NCBI GenBank assembly: GCA_013399695.1
Contig: VXAU01001254.1
Location: forward strand, 62,001-126,000
Reading direction: 5' to 3'
DNA length: 64,000 nucleotides
From: Formicarius rufipectus
Lineage: Eukaryota; Chordata; Aves; Passeriformes; Formicariidae
Below are positions 38,288 to 49,269 of this stretch, piece after piece. Under the pieces are notes generated by a model. The model had not been told where the DNA came from. It ran no database searches and saw only the letters and a program-made list of their open reading frames with translations. The position numbers were made by a program, and so were the translations under genes. How positions within the stretch are numbered: the first letter of the stretch is position 1; every line of letters begins with the position of its first letter.

Positions 38288-41050
38288 TCAGTTCCCTTTA
38301 AGTATAATATAGAGAACAGGCAGAGTAATAGCAAACATAGCACATGTCAGTGCAGTGCTGTAAATAGAACTTCTCTTGATCTGTGTTTCCAGTCTCCGCT
38401 CGGTATCACACAACTCTAAAATCACATCTCTTACAGCAGAAGCCTGGCCCTTGCCCTCCCCTGAAGACCTTGAGATCACTCTTTCCATAGGTCGAGAGTG
38501 GATTGCAACTTTAACACTCTGCATCTCAGACAGCACCTGTGCGATAGTTTCCTGCAGACTGTTGAACTGCTGTTGTAAACTCTCTAGACATGAACTGACT
38601 TGTTTAATGTAGTTAAGCTGTTCATTTAAAGGAATTAAAAGGGAATCTATTTTTATGGAGTCATTCCTGTTTTCTCTAGTTAACACAGTGCCTTCTTTTA
38701 CTCCTCGTGATGTTGTTGTTTGCAGGACATTTTTCAGGTCTTCTATGACATCACTGAGATCCTTCTGCTGTAGGTAGTGACTGGAAGCCTGCTCTTTGAT
38801 GGCTTCTTGTAAATTTATTGGGCCCTTCTGTGCTTCAAGGACCAAGACTTTCAATTCTTGCAGCCTTACTCGATTGACATAGGTGGAACCAAGGACACCT
38901 ATAATGGCTCCCAGTACAGAACCAATAATAGACCAGTTCTTTGTTTTTTCAGCTCTTGTCCGCTCTTTCTCATGGCTTTCCCTTACAGCTGCAGAGAAGA
39001 GAGAGAATTTTTCTCTCTCTGATTCTTCTGCATTTAAATATGCAGCCCGGTACCTCTTTTCCTCCTGCAAGAAATACAGTGATTAAAAGAGAAGATAATA
39101 TGAATCTATAAAGTACATACCAAAATAAAAAATCCCCAAAAAACACAAAACCCCAGTGCAGATGAAGGAATGAAAACTGGGGATATCCATTAGTTCTGTT
39201 TCAGAAATTTTCCCTTGAATGTGGGATTTTCTTTGTTAATCCTACTTAGGTCAATGAGACACCATTTGAAGTCAAAACTGAGAAATGGAAAAGGTTGTCA
39301 GGAACCACAGCTGGAGATCCTGTATGTGAGAATCTGTCAGGTGCTGACAACAGAAAAGGGGTATGAATTCACTTTTTCAGGCCTGATTACTTCTTCAGAC
39401 ACTACCCTTCCCACATCTTTCACTTTCAAATCCCGTAAGAGGGAACTGAAAATAGGACTGGAAAGGACATCTCACATAGCTTCATCTGATGAACACACTT
39501 CTTATTCCTCTGTATTCTCCATTTCCCCCTTCTCACCGACAAATGCCTTCCCTTATTCCTTGCATCTCTCAGAATTATTCTTCCAAGTATGTATTTCTCT
39601 TGTGAGATTAGACCACTACTTCACAGACAGCAGTGACTTAAATTCTTTCTTCATAGTCATGCAGAGCTCAGTTCTTCTTTATGTTTCATCCAGAAAAATC
39701 CAATCCCATATTCAGACAACTATAGCTCTCTAGGTCTTTTCCACTGATGCAGGAACTCAGTTTTATCTCAGACATTGGTACCCACTCCTTGCCTGATCTT
39801 TGCTGCAAGTGTACCTGCTTCCAAGCCTGCTCCAGCAGTTTCATCTGGATTTCCTGGATTGACTGGGTGTTGCAGCTACAGAGAAGGCAGCTTAATTTTG
39901 ATGGATTAACCAGAAAGAGTTTCTCTCATCACATGGGAGGTTAATTCCTTGAATGGTAGCTTTTTCTTGACTACTCATGCACAGGTCACCACTACACCAA
40001 CTAATTTTCTAGGCTCCTTAACTTCAGTTTTCTTCTCCAAATGTGCTATCCTATTTTAGCATTGACATATACAATTTGCATAGTGGAACAAACCATTGAT
40101 AATAATCAACTAAGACAAGTATCCTAAGAAATTAACTTGGATCACTTACTTCAGAACTGAACTACATCTACAAAAACAGTCACTAGTGATGGAAGCAGAG
40201 CACACATTTTCAACATATTTGTCAATGCTCAAGTACCAACAAATTACCTGCAGCAACCTGTGTTCCAGAGTGGCCAGTTCTAAATATTGGGTGTCATCCC
40301 GAGAGACCCTGTCTAAGCGGTCCCGAATTTCCTTCAGTTTTATCTGTTGGGCTTCTACATTTTCACGAGCCTCTCGTACTATCCCTCGAGCTACCATAAA
40401 GACATTTTCTGCCTGAGAAGAAAGAGCATTTATTTTAGAAATTTATTACTGTAAAGATCTAAATTGCTAATTATACAAATTTTTTTGGGGGGGGGAGGGG
40501 GTGAAGGAAAAAAAACAACAACAAAACAAACCACACTCCATTTCAATCCAATGGATAAGCTCTATTTACTACATGCATAGCCTGGAACATTCACAGTACC
40601 TGCATAGACAATCAAAGCAGAAAAAAAAGACATGATTCTCCTTGGAGGATCTTTTCTGCCTCACAGCCAGTGATTATGCTTCATATAGCTTAACTCACTG
40701 TTTTTAAAATTCCACATCATCTCCATGTTTACCTCTGTCACTTTTCCCTGAGCCTCTCGAACTTCATTGATTCCAACAAACTCTTCATATCTGTCCCACC
40801 AATTCTTGCATGTTGCAGACACTTTTTGGAGGGAGTTTTTCCCCATCACAGTCCCAGTTTCTGCGAGTCGATGAAGGAGGCCCATGGCCATTTCTAGGGC
40901 AGACTTGGCTTCGGGCCTCTTGGGTGCTGAGGGGCAGTAAGTCCTCACTACATGTAGATTCATATTGGGACTCCATTTCATCAAAGAGTGGTGATACTGC
41001 AGACCACAGGACACTGAGGTTACACTTGATTTATATTTCATTGGCCCCAT
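38288..41050 (-). CDS. CCDC51: CCDC51 / MITOK, mitochondrial potassium channel subunit (3 coding exons)
   Basis: Coding exons, in transcript order, are 40733-41050, 40248-40412 and 38288-39064, all with GT/AG borders; the phases join to 419 codons plus TGA, against about 411 residues in human. CCDC51 is known as the pore-forming part of the mitochondrial ATP-sensitive potassium channel, working with ABCB8 in the inner membrane. The N-terminal ~60 residues are basic and poor in acid residues, as for a mitochondrial targeting signal. The conserved block WWDRYEEFVG (residues 84-93) follows, then a coiled coil (about 95-200), a membrane segment NWSIIGSVLGAIIGVLGSTY (about 204-223), a second helical region and a C-terminal membrane segment (about 397-416). 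The start is supported by an in-frame TAA four codons upstream. The gene diverges from TMA7. Family assignment is confident; the exact 5' UTR is inferred. Confidence 0.95.
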
Positions 41051-42599
41051 GTCTTCAATTTAATCACTGAACAAAAGTGCTTCAAGGAAGAAGAAAAACA
41101 AAAGTTACTGATGTACAGCTGATTTATAGCTCTTAAAACTACACATGTTCCAAACCAAGCCAATTCAAGAATGGCTAAACCACAGTTTTACACCACTGCT
41201 TACCTTGAGAGCTTTCCACAATTTTCAATATAGTGCAATTGTGCCACAGATTCCTGCTTTTCTCCTGTTAGGAAGTATGCCCACCATGCTTCATGCCTCT
41301 TGGTTACTAATTCGCTCACGGTGTGAACAGCAATCATGTGCAGATCCAGCACCAGCAGGAGTAGCTTCAGAGGAATTTAGTGCTGCAGCACAACAGTGAC
41401 TGCACTATGGGTTCACACCTGACTTTGGTGTCCTGTGTCACAGGTACTCACAACTCTGCAAAAACCAGAAAAGGAAAAAAGACAGAGAGGGGAAAAAAAT
41501 CTTGATAAGAAGTGTGGCTTGATCACTGCCTTTATCCTACACTGCACAGATGCATGAAGTGTTGAAGACAGCACAGACAAAATCCTAAGGACAGAGAGAA
41601 AACACAGAAGTGCTGAAGAGAACATGAGTATTCCCATGAGTCTGCCTACAAAAGGACAATATCAGGAAGAGCCACAAGATCAGAAGAATCTCAGGTAGTG
41701 AACGCACAGCTACAGCTGCATCTTAAAATGAGCTTAAAATTATTGCCTACACTGCAAAAGCAGGCTGCTAGTTTATTGTTTATTGTCAAAAATTGTAAAT
41801 ATGATCTTAATGTTCTACTGAACACATTCCTCTAAAAATCAGAAAACTAGAAAGAGACTTTTTAAATAAGGTTTAATATGAAATTCGAGTATGAATATAT
41901 TAGGTTTTGACTAACACAACATAAACCCATGAATTATTCAGAAAGCTTGACAGCTGCTGCAGAGTGTTTTAAATGATATTAAAGCAGCTTTCTGTGTCAA
42001 TTTTAGGTGGTTATACAGGCATCTCCACAAGAAAAGATAGTTCCAACTGGAAAATGGTTTTTCATCAGCTTTTAGCTGGCTGGCAATTTTGAACACCATG
42101 GGTTCATTCCCTATTGAGTATTTCTAACAAACAGGAATAACACCAAGTGGCATTATGAATATCTTAGCAGTTGTTTCATATTCATAACAACAAGGAAGAC
42201 CAAACCCACAAGGGCACAGAAACGAAGTGATCTCTTTCTCCTTCCAGCATCACTCACACATGTCCCTGCGACACTTGCTCTGGGTCACAGGCCACCTACT
42301 AAACCTCAGCTCAACTTCGCCTCCTCCAGACTGCAAAATTCCCCTCTTTTACTCGCAGTACTACACGAAGAGCTTTATCAAACGTTCAGGCTATTGGAGT
42401 ATAGCAAAAAGAGGCAGAATGTTGAGATTTTAAGGAGAATCTCCACACAGACAGTCACACGCTGTGATGGAAGCGATCTCAGCCTGAGCTCACAGATCAT
42501 GAGAAAGTTATGAAAGGTTAACTTGAGATAACCCGCCTGGTTCCTCCCTTGTTTCCCTTGGAAAGAAACCCTTTTCCCACCTGCAGCCCATGACAAATA

Positions 42600-43010
42600 C
42601 GCCTCCAAAACCCGCCGCACACACCGNGTTACCCGTATCTGCCCCGTCCTCCAGTTCCTGCCCCCGTCTGGCCCAGCTCAGCCCCTCGTACCTGTCCCAT
42701 TCCTGCTCCAGCCCAGCCCGGCTCACCCCCCGNGGCGGCGGAAGCGGCGGGCGCGGCGAGCGCAGCCATGTCGGGCCGGGAGGGTAAGGCCGGGCCTGGG
42801 GCTGCCGGTGCCGCTCGCCCCGGCGCTGCCCGGCCCTCACTGTGTCCTCTGTTTTTGCAGGCGGCAAGAAGAAGCCGCTGAAGCAGCCGAAGAAGCAGAC
42901 GAAGGACCTGGACGAGGTAAGGGCGGCGGGAGAGCGCCCGGCGGGCTCGGCCGCGCCGTGAGGGGCCCGGCTGCTCGGGGCTCTGGCGTTCACAAGAGCG
43001 TCCAGGGGCA
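42600..43010. promoter_or_regulatory. Bidirectional CpG-island promoter of CCDC51 and TMA7
   Basis: A dense run of CpG dinucleotides covers the TMA7 start codon and the likely CCDC51 first exon, and there is no TATA box. The two genes point away from each other with their 5' ends less than 100 bases apart. The same head-to-head pair exists in human (3p21.31), so a shared promoter is the expected arrangement. Two unresolved bases (42627 and 42733) lie inside it, typical of sequencing trouble in GC-rich DNA. Confidence 0.75.
42692..42730 (-). other. CCDC51: Candidate non-coding first exon of CCDC51
   Basis: The second CCDC51 exon has a good acceptor directly upstream of its short leader: the exon begins at 41066, after a T-rich tract ending in CAG. 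A matching donor lies in the CpG island: the minus strand reads GGGACAG followed by GTACGAG, which puts an exon end at 42692. A second possible donor (GTGAGC) lies at 42721-42726. The transcription start is not visible, so the upper boundary given here is only a guess. Joining either donor to the coding exon keeps the start codon at 41048-41050, because other upstream ATGs run into stops. Confidence 0.4.
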
Positions 43011-46000
43011 GGATAAGGAGGAATGGCTTCAGGTTGAAAGAGATGGGTGTTTGGGTTGCCTATCAGGAAAAAATTCCTCCCTGTAAGGGTGTGGAGGTCC
43101 TGGCACAGGCTGCCCGGGGTAGCTGCGGATGCCTGTCCCTGGAAGGCCAGGCTGGACGGGGCTCGGAGCAACCTAGGCTGGTGGAAGGTGTCCCTGCCCA
43201 TGGCAGGGCGTGGGACTGGATAATCGTCAAGGTCCTCTCCAACCCAAACCATTGTGTGGTTCTGCGGTGACATCCCGCCCCTGTGCCTGGTGGATGCAGC
43301 AGTGCTGCTTAATAAATCCCCTCGCCAAAGCATCGTGCTGCGACCTGAAGTCTGTCAGATAATTATTGTGGTCCCGGGAGCCTCTGACAGGGCATAAACC
43401 CAGGGATTACCAAGTAGTTTGAATAAATTAAGTACTACTGAATCGTGTGTTAGAGATACTCAGAGTATGGGTATCTCTTGCTATTTCTGTGAATACTGGA
43501 TGATGGGTGAGGCTTTTTTGAGGTAAAAGCAAACATTTTACTTATATCTTCTGTTATTCCAAATTTTATTGTTAATGCCTGTGTACTAGACTCCATGTGT
43601 CACTAATGTCACGTTAATGAATGGTGTTAGTGCAAACATCTGTCATTCAGAGGGATCATAATCTCAGAACAAGATTATGCCATGGGAAATAATTCCACAA
43701 AGACCAAGCATACAAAGTTAAAGTTTAGCCTTTGTGTTGTGGTACAGTAAAAACCTTGGTGATGGTTCTGACAAGTGTTGCATATTTAGCAGTATTCAGC
43801 CATTCTGCCTCAGGCCAGTCAGGTGTTGGTTGCTGCTGGAACATTGCTTTTGTTTCCTCATTGCTCATCAGTTGTTTTTGAAATTTTTTTTGGGGAAGGG
43901 GTTTTAACAAATGTGGCTGTTCTTTTCTTTAGACAGATCTGGCATTCAAACAAAAGCAGAAGGAGGAGCAAAAGAAACTTGAGGAGATGAAAGCAAAAGC
44001 TGCTGGAAAAGGACCTCTGGGTAAGTGAGGTGCCATCCTGACAGGAGAAGTGGAGGATTTGCTGACTTCAAAAATGTAATGTTTTTACTTGACAAACATG
44101 AAAAGGCAGGTGCCTCTGGATTATTTGACATAGACCAGCAAGTCAATGGCAGGTACAGATGACATGTAATGTACAGAGGCTATTTTTGTTGGTTTTTTTG
44201 GTGTGGTTTTGGTTTGTTTTTTTTTCTGTACAATTTCAGCCCCAAATTACTAATGCTGGTTCTGGTTTAGCAGGTAAAACACTGTGTCTGGCATGCTGGT
44301 CTGTTCTGGTGGGATGTGTAGAGACACTCCTACTCTTATTTTAACATACCAGCCTTTTCTTTCCAGATTTATTATATGTAGGCTTTGCCACAGTCTTCCA
44401 GGTTTAACAAATCCAGTGCTTGTCCTCTGAAAGGATAAATTTCTTAAATAGGGGATGATTCATAGCCAGGAAAAGAAAAAAGATGGCTGGAAATCAGTCT
44501 GGCTTCAACCTTTTTGTCTTAGTCACGTAAAATATGTGGTGTCATGGAAGAGAGTTCACAGGGTGCAGAATTGGTGGTGCATTGAGCCCAGTCTCTGTCT
44601 CGGTGACAGCAGGAGACTGTTTATGTGAGTGCACTCACAGACTGTTAAACTCCATACTTTACTTCCAGTTCTTCAGCAAAGTTTCAGTCTTGAAAGGTCC
44701 CAGAAAGACCTTTCCAATAGTCCCATAGCAACCTAGTTTCACTAACAGCCTTTTCTATGGAATGTTGTTGGATGCTGTGTGAAAACATGATTATGATAAT
44801 ATTCACTTTATCCACATGCTTAATGATAACTTACAAGTTCCAGCAGATCAGTGAAGAAAGATTTACTTTTTACAGGAGTCCTGTTAACTTTCACAAGACT
44901 GTTTATCCATTTGCTTTGTTCCAGACTCTCTTATCTTCTCAGAGATCAAGGCGAGACTTGCAGGTCTGAAGTTACCCAGTTCTTTACAGAACTCATTCTG
45001 TATCTGGGAACTTTTCTGGGAGTCACTGAGTCTTCAGACATTGTGGCTGTATTGCTGTGTCAGATCTTAGCCAGCAGTTCTGCATTTTCGCATCAGAACT
45101 TGTTGGTGCTGTTGGAGGAAGTGCCATCCAGTCCTGCTGACCTGGGATACTTCTTGTTTATTTATTCCAAATTGATCTAGCTCCTCTGATTTATCCATGT
45201 ACAAAAAAAGTGTGGGACTCACAATGTCTTTGGTGTTAGAGTGATGCAAAAGAATTCCTTGAGCCTCTGTTCTGCCCTTACCATCCTAAACTCGTTCTGT
45301 GTAGGTTGCTTCAGCTCACAGGTCTCTTCACAGTTCTTTCCTGCCACTATTGCTCTGTCTTTTCCTAGACTGAATGTTAGTCATCTCGTCCTTGTCTGAC
45401 ACTTGCCAAAGGAGGTAACTCTCGGAGGGTCAGTCTGTGACCAAGAGCCTCAGCAAAGCAATGCTCTTGGAATGGTGTTGCAGTGCAGAGTCTGTCGTTG
45501 ATCCTTGGCCCTTGCAGCCTGTCTTGGTGCAGCCTTGCTATTCTCTTCCCTTCCCACTGGTTGTACCTGAGACAGGGTGTGAAAAACAGCACAGCATTTA
45601 CAAAACATGCCACACTTATTGTGGTGTCAGTACAAGATGTTCTTTCACTCTGCTGTAGTGTCTTCAATAATAGGGACTGCAGGGAACAGATAATTCTGGA
45701 GAACTAGGATTCTCATCATACCAGTACCTGCTTCTGTAGATCTTTGATCCCACTTGGAGGCTTTGGTTGCTGTGGGGATAATGATGCTTTTATTTCCTGA
45801 GCCTTGAATTTGATTTGACCAGACTATGCTCCTGCTGTATAAGAAATAGACAATGGAGGAACAAAGTAACTGTTGAAATATTTAGTTCTGTTGTAGATTC
45901 ACAGGCCTATTTGATTCCAGGAGAAACTTAAATTTCTAATGTTAAATTAGTCATTCAGAGTAAAGACTGTGAGATGAAAATCACACAAGAATAATAGTAC

Positions 46001-46170
46001 ATGCAAAAACAACTCACTGGTGGGAAGATCTGGGCTGTACAGACAGTGTAGTGGGGAGTTGACTTTATGAGGAACTGAATTTGTAGCTAAACTCTATCAC
46101 AGTCACCTAACCAGCTGTGTTGTTTCCTTTGGCAGCCAGTGGTGGAATAAAGAAGTCTGGCAAAAAGTAG
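42768..46170 (+). CDS. TMA7: TMA7, translation machinery-associated protein 7 (4 exons)
   Basis: Coding exons are 42768-42783, 42861-42916, 43933-44020 and 46136-46170, each bounded by GT/AG. They join to 195 bases, 64 residues plus TAG, the same length as human TMA7. The protein begins MSGREGGKKKPLKQPKKQTK, continues with a Lys/Glu/Gln-rich helix (KQKQKEEQKKLEEMKAKAAG) and ends GGIKKSGKK. TMA7 is a very basic small protein that co-purifies with ribosomes; the yeast homologue is needed for normal translation, and the precise molecular role is not settled. It is divergently transcribed with CCDC51. Intron 2 carries a CR1 LINE end and intron 3 an old LINE relic. Intron 3 (about 2.1 kb) is much longer than intron 1 (77 bases). 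Nothing is broken or missing. Confidence 0.97.
43015..43270 (+). mobile_element. CR1 LINE 3' end in TMA7 intron 2
   Basis: The segment runs colinearly with the familiar avian CR1 tail: GAATGGCTTCAGGTTGAAAG, then GGAAGGTGTCCCTGCCCATG, then a TCCAACCCAAACCATT motif, ending in the short TTCTGCGG-type variant of the CR1 terminal repeat. It is truncated at the 5' end, as most CR1 copies are. Orientation is the same as TMA7. It is the best single marker in the window that the genome is avian. Confidence 0.9.
44740..45260 (-). mobile_element. Ancient CR1/L3-clade LINE relic (reverse-transcriptase part)
   Basis: Inside TMA7 intron 3, the plus strand matches in order the reverse complement of old amniote CR1-type LINEs. 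Landmarks are CCACATGCTTAATGATAACT, GGTCTGAAGTTACC and CCATCCAGTCCTGCTGACCT, followed by TTATTCCAAATTGATCTAG. On the minus strand the last part reads roughly ELDQFGINKQEVSQVSRTGW, which recalls the LINE block that normally reads NKSPGPDGI. Frames are broken throughout. The boundaries are approximate, and the match is from memory of the family. Confidence 0.6.
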
Positions 46171-46284
46171 TTTCATTAAACTACAGTGTAAGAAGTGGTC
46201 GACTTACTCAATGGATCTGCAGACTTCAGAGAGTCGTGAAAACTCACTGTCATTTGGGGAACATTGTACATTCTGTTTAGTTGG

Positions 46285-46290
46285 AATAAA
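46285..46290 (+). terminator. TMA7: TMA7 polyadenylation signal
   Basis: A canonical AATAAA lies 115 bases after the TMA7 stop codon and is followed within 30 bases by a T-rich and GT-containing stretch, as expected for a cleavage site near 46305-46315. Confidence 0.7.
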
Positions 46291-46779
46291 TCCTTTTTGT
46301 TAAGATGTGATATTTTCTCTTTACTTGTAGGCTTTGTTTAAAAATGGCTTTAATGTTTTATGCCTGGAAATGAAAAACTCCATGTGATCTTGTGCAGCCT
46401 GAGTGCATCTGCTGGGCTTGGTAGTAGTGAGAATAACTTTAAATTTTTGCCCTCTTTTGCCAATGGAGACAGGACTTGAGTGTTAAAATCTGCAGAGTTT
46501 TAATGCAGAGGTTTCACTGCAGCTGTCTGAGATGTGGCTTCAGCAGTGTGTGCTCTCCTAAGAGCTGCAAGTTTTCTCTAAAGGTTTAACGCAGAGCCCT
46601 TCCGACTGAACAGTAACTGGGAGAGGCTGCTCCGGCTGTCAGGAAGGGCAACTGATGGCTGCAGGGAAGGGATGGCTCCCGTGGGCAGCCAGACGCTTGG
46701 GCTGCACTGTGGGGAGCTACGTGGGCGATCTGGGCTCGTGCATTCTCTTAAGAGTTTCCTTGTTAAGACGACGAATTTA

Positions 46780-46940
46780 GAGGGATGTGACGGGGCGGGG
46801 CCGCACCCGGGGGGGTCCCGCAGCGCTCCGGGCTCTGCCGCCCCCGCGCGGCCGCCGCGGGAACTGCAGGGGCGCGGACCCTTCATCGCAGGAGGGCGAC
46901 TGCGCAGGCGCAGCGCTTCGCGCCGGCCGCTTCCCCCCCA
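46780..46940. promoter_or_regulatory. Orphan CpG-rich element with NRF1-type site
   Basis: A short but strong CpG cluster sits about 500 bases after the TMA7 polyadenylation signal. At 46901-46912 it contains TGCGCAGGCGCA, close to the palindromic NRF1 consensus. No coding exon that I recognise begins here on either strand. It could be a promoter for a non-coding transcript, an enhancer, or the relic of a promoter whose gene has moved or decayed. In human the next gene after TMA7 is ATRIP on the same strand, but I find no ATRIP-like exon. Confidence 0.5.
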
Positions 46941-47020
46941 GTGCCCTCAGAGTGCCATCAGTGCCCTCAGTGTCCCTTCAGTGCCCCCCCAGTGTCCCCT
47001 CTGTGCCCTCACTGCCCCTG
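46939..47020. repeat. Short tandem repeat, ~10-base unit CAGTGYCCYT
   Basis: About eight imperfect copies of a 9 to 11-base unit (CAGTGCCCT, CAGTGTCCCTT, CTGTGCCCT and similar) follow directly on the CpG-rich element. Unit length varies, so this is a degenerate minisatellite. It opens a plus-strand reading frame rich in Cys, Pro and Ser that is not a credible protein. Confidence 0.6.
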
Positions 47021-49140
47021 CTGTAGTAGCCTCAGCTCCCATGCCATCAGTCCACACTCAGATCCCTCCTGCCCTCCAAAGGGGGGATAATCAGCCTTTG
47101 GCAGCACCAAGAAAACATGGTCTCTAAAGGTACTGCTCTGGAGGTCAGACCGAGACCTGCCAACCGGGTAGAGCTGATGAAGGATGAAATTCAACTTGAA
47201 TGATTTTTGCATTTTGGATAAAGGTACCTTCTGTATCAGAAAAATACTCTCACAAGGATGTAGGACAAAGGTGCCTCAGATAGGGGGCAGGGCCTGCCCT
47301 GGCTCTGTGCAGAACACCAGAGGTAACATGAGCCACCGCGGGCATGTTCTGGGGCACAGCTCAGTTCCAACACATGGAACAATCACATACACAGAGTACC
47401 CACAGTTTGTGTGCTCAGAGTGAAAGCAGAGGCTGTACTTCCCTTACAGCAGTCACACACTGATGGGGCAGATCCTTACCCACATTGCCCACATTTTCTG
47501 CTGGTGTCAAAGTGGGGAACCTGGGGAGTGGTTTAAATGAGGAGAAGGGAGAGACAGGGAGACAACATCCTCAAAGATCTGGACAGAAAATGAGAGAAAT
47601 AAAACCTTGGCAGTGTATCAGTAAGGAGTTCTTTGCCTCAGGAGTTAATGAAATGAATGAGGCTGCCAATCCCAGCCAAGCTAACTTGAGGTGGTCAGAG
47701 TGGAGGGCAGTGAGCAGAGATATGCGCTCCACAGCATGAGACAATATGCAAAAGCCTTTCAGCCAAAAATCAAGACAAGAGGGAAACAGACCAAATGGCA
47801 AAGTGTCAGATCTCTGCTGTGGGAGAGCTGTTCTCAATAGGCTTTACTTTAATGAAGGCACTAAACTGCCCTCCTAGCCAAGAGTCCCCCTGTGTTTAAT
47901 ATTAGGCTGTAGAAATGAAGCTGAACAAAGGAACGGTTTATCTTTTTACATAACTCTATGTAATATATGGCATTTCACTCCTTACTGCAGCTCCAGCTCA
48001 ACGTTAAAAATAATGCAAAGACAATATAACTCCTAAATCACATGAATACATAAAATTACCACAGTCTGAAGGGCACAGAAAAACTGAAGTCCAAAAGGCA
48101 GAAGGAAATGGGTGTCAATTAAAATAGCAGAAGAGATGCAAATATTCTTTCTAGGGAAATCCATTGAAGCGTACAACTGCCATAATCAATTCAAGTCAAG
48201 CTCTACTGTTTTAAAAAACTTTGCTCACTCTTTAAGTTCAGCTCCAAGGAAGTCATACCCTGCTTTGAATGGCTTCCAGATACTGATTCATGTGAGGTCT
48301 TACAGAGGAAACTTCTCTAGTATAAGTAAACCAGCCTGAGAGAACCGAGTGTGAACTTCTATTCTGCCAAAGGTTTGCCTTCTGACCTTCTGTAAGACAT
48401 TCTGCATTCTAGTTTTCTTCAAAATGGGGATAGTGGTATTCTCTTACTTCAGAATAATATTCTGAGACTTAACAAACAACTGTAATGTACTGTTCCTGCT
48501 TTTATATATAATGACTCCAATATTACAGTTTTTGGGGAAAAAGTATTAAATAAAGGCATAAATATAACAGCTGATGCAAGAAAAATGCACTTGAGATAAT
48601 TTTCTAAATCAGTAAGATAGTAATTGCAGACATCAAGGCTTCTACTTTTTATTTTTAGCCTAACCATCATTATTTCTCTATTTCTGCAATGCCTTTCTCC
48701 ACTCTAATATGCTGCTCAGAATTATGAGCTATATACAGGCCTCGGGAATGCAGAAGCCATTACAACCATGTGAACCCCCACTGTTCTCCAGATAATATTC
48801 TACACTCCCTAAAGGCAGGAGATTAGGTAGGTAACAAGTGTCCTTAAAATCCTTCTGTATTCAGCAGTCTGCCATTTCCATACTGTTTGCACAGATACCA
48901 CTGAACTTGTAGTACCTCTAAACCAGAAGCCAGCTGGGGAGCAACAGAGTAAAAGGAAGAGTTATCTTTTGAAAGAAAGTCATTAATATACACAAGTTCG
49001 GGTGTAAGTAGCAGAGTTAAAATTAAACCTGTACTAAACTAAGTACTGTCAAAACCACCACATAATTTTAGTAAAGAGGGAAGAATAAAAAAAGTACCAA
49101 CAGGAAAAAGTGCAGCTGTGATGTAAAACAGCTTAGGTGT
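47020..49140. other. Intergenic DNA between TMA7 and CCDC174
   Basis: Apart from the MIR-like relic at 48340-48500, I see no feature with support. The two genes are convergent, so this stretch holds both 3' flanks. Confidence 0.5.
48340..48500 (+). mobile_element. MIR/CORE-SINE-like relic
   Basis: The segment contains CTTCTATTCTGCCA, CTGACCTTCTGTAAGAC and CTTCAAAATGGGGATAGTGG, then AATAATATTCTGAGACTTAA. This follows the order of the MIR SINE body and tail, where a CTGTAAAATGGGGATAAT motif is the usual landmark. It is diverged and lies between TMA7 and CCDC174. Assignment rests on remembered consensus only. Confidence 0.45.
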
Positions 49141-49148
49141 TCATGAGA

Positions 49149-49154
49149 TTTATT
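49149..49154 (-). terminator. CCDC174: CCDC174 polyadenylation signal
   Basis: The plus-strand TTTATT reads AATAAA on the minus strand, about 115 bases after the CCDC174 stop codon. This is the first canonical hexamer after the gene. Confidence 0.55.
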
Positions 49155-49269
49155 GTCATCTACTTACAGAAACTTGGTTTTCCCCCATGTGGGAAAATAA
49201 CATTCTTGCTAAGCAGATACTTCTATTTCAGTTCTTTAGATCATGGTTCTTCCTATCTTTTTGCTCAGC

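Noticed and set aside
46672..47127. 151-codon plus-strand frame over the CpG element and short tandem repeat
   Set aside because: Half of it is a translation of the CAGTGYCCYT repeat and the rest is GC-rich DNA. It is not ATRIP and has no recognisable domain.
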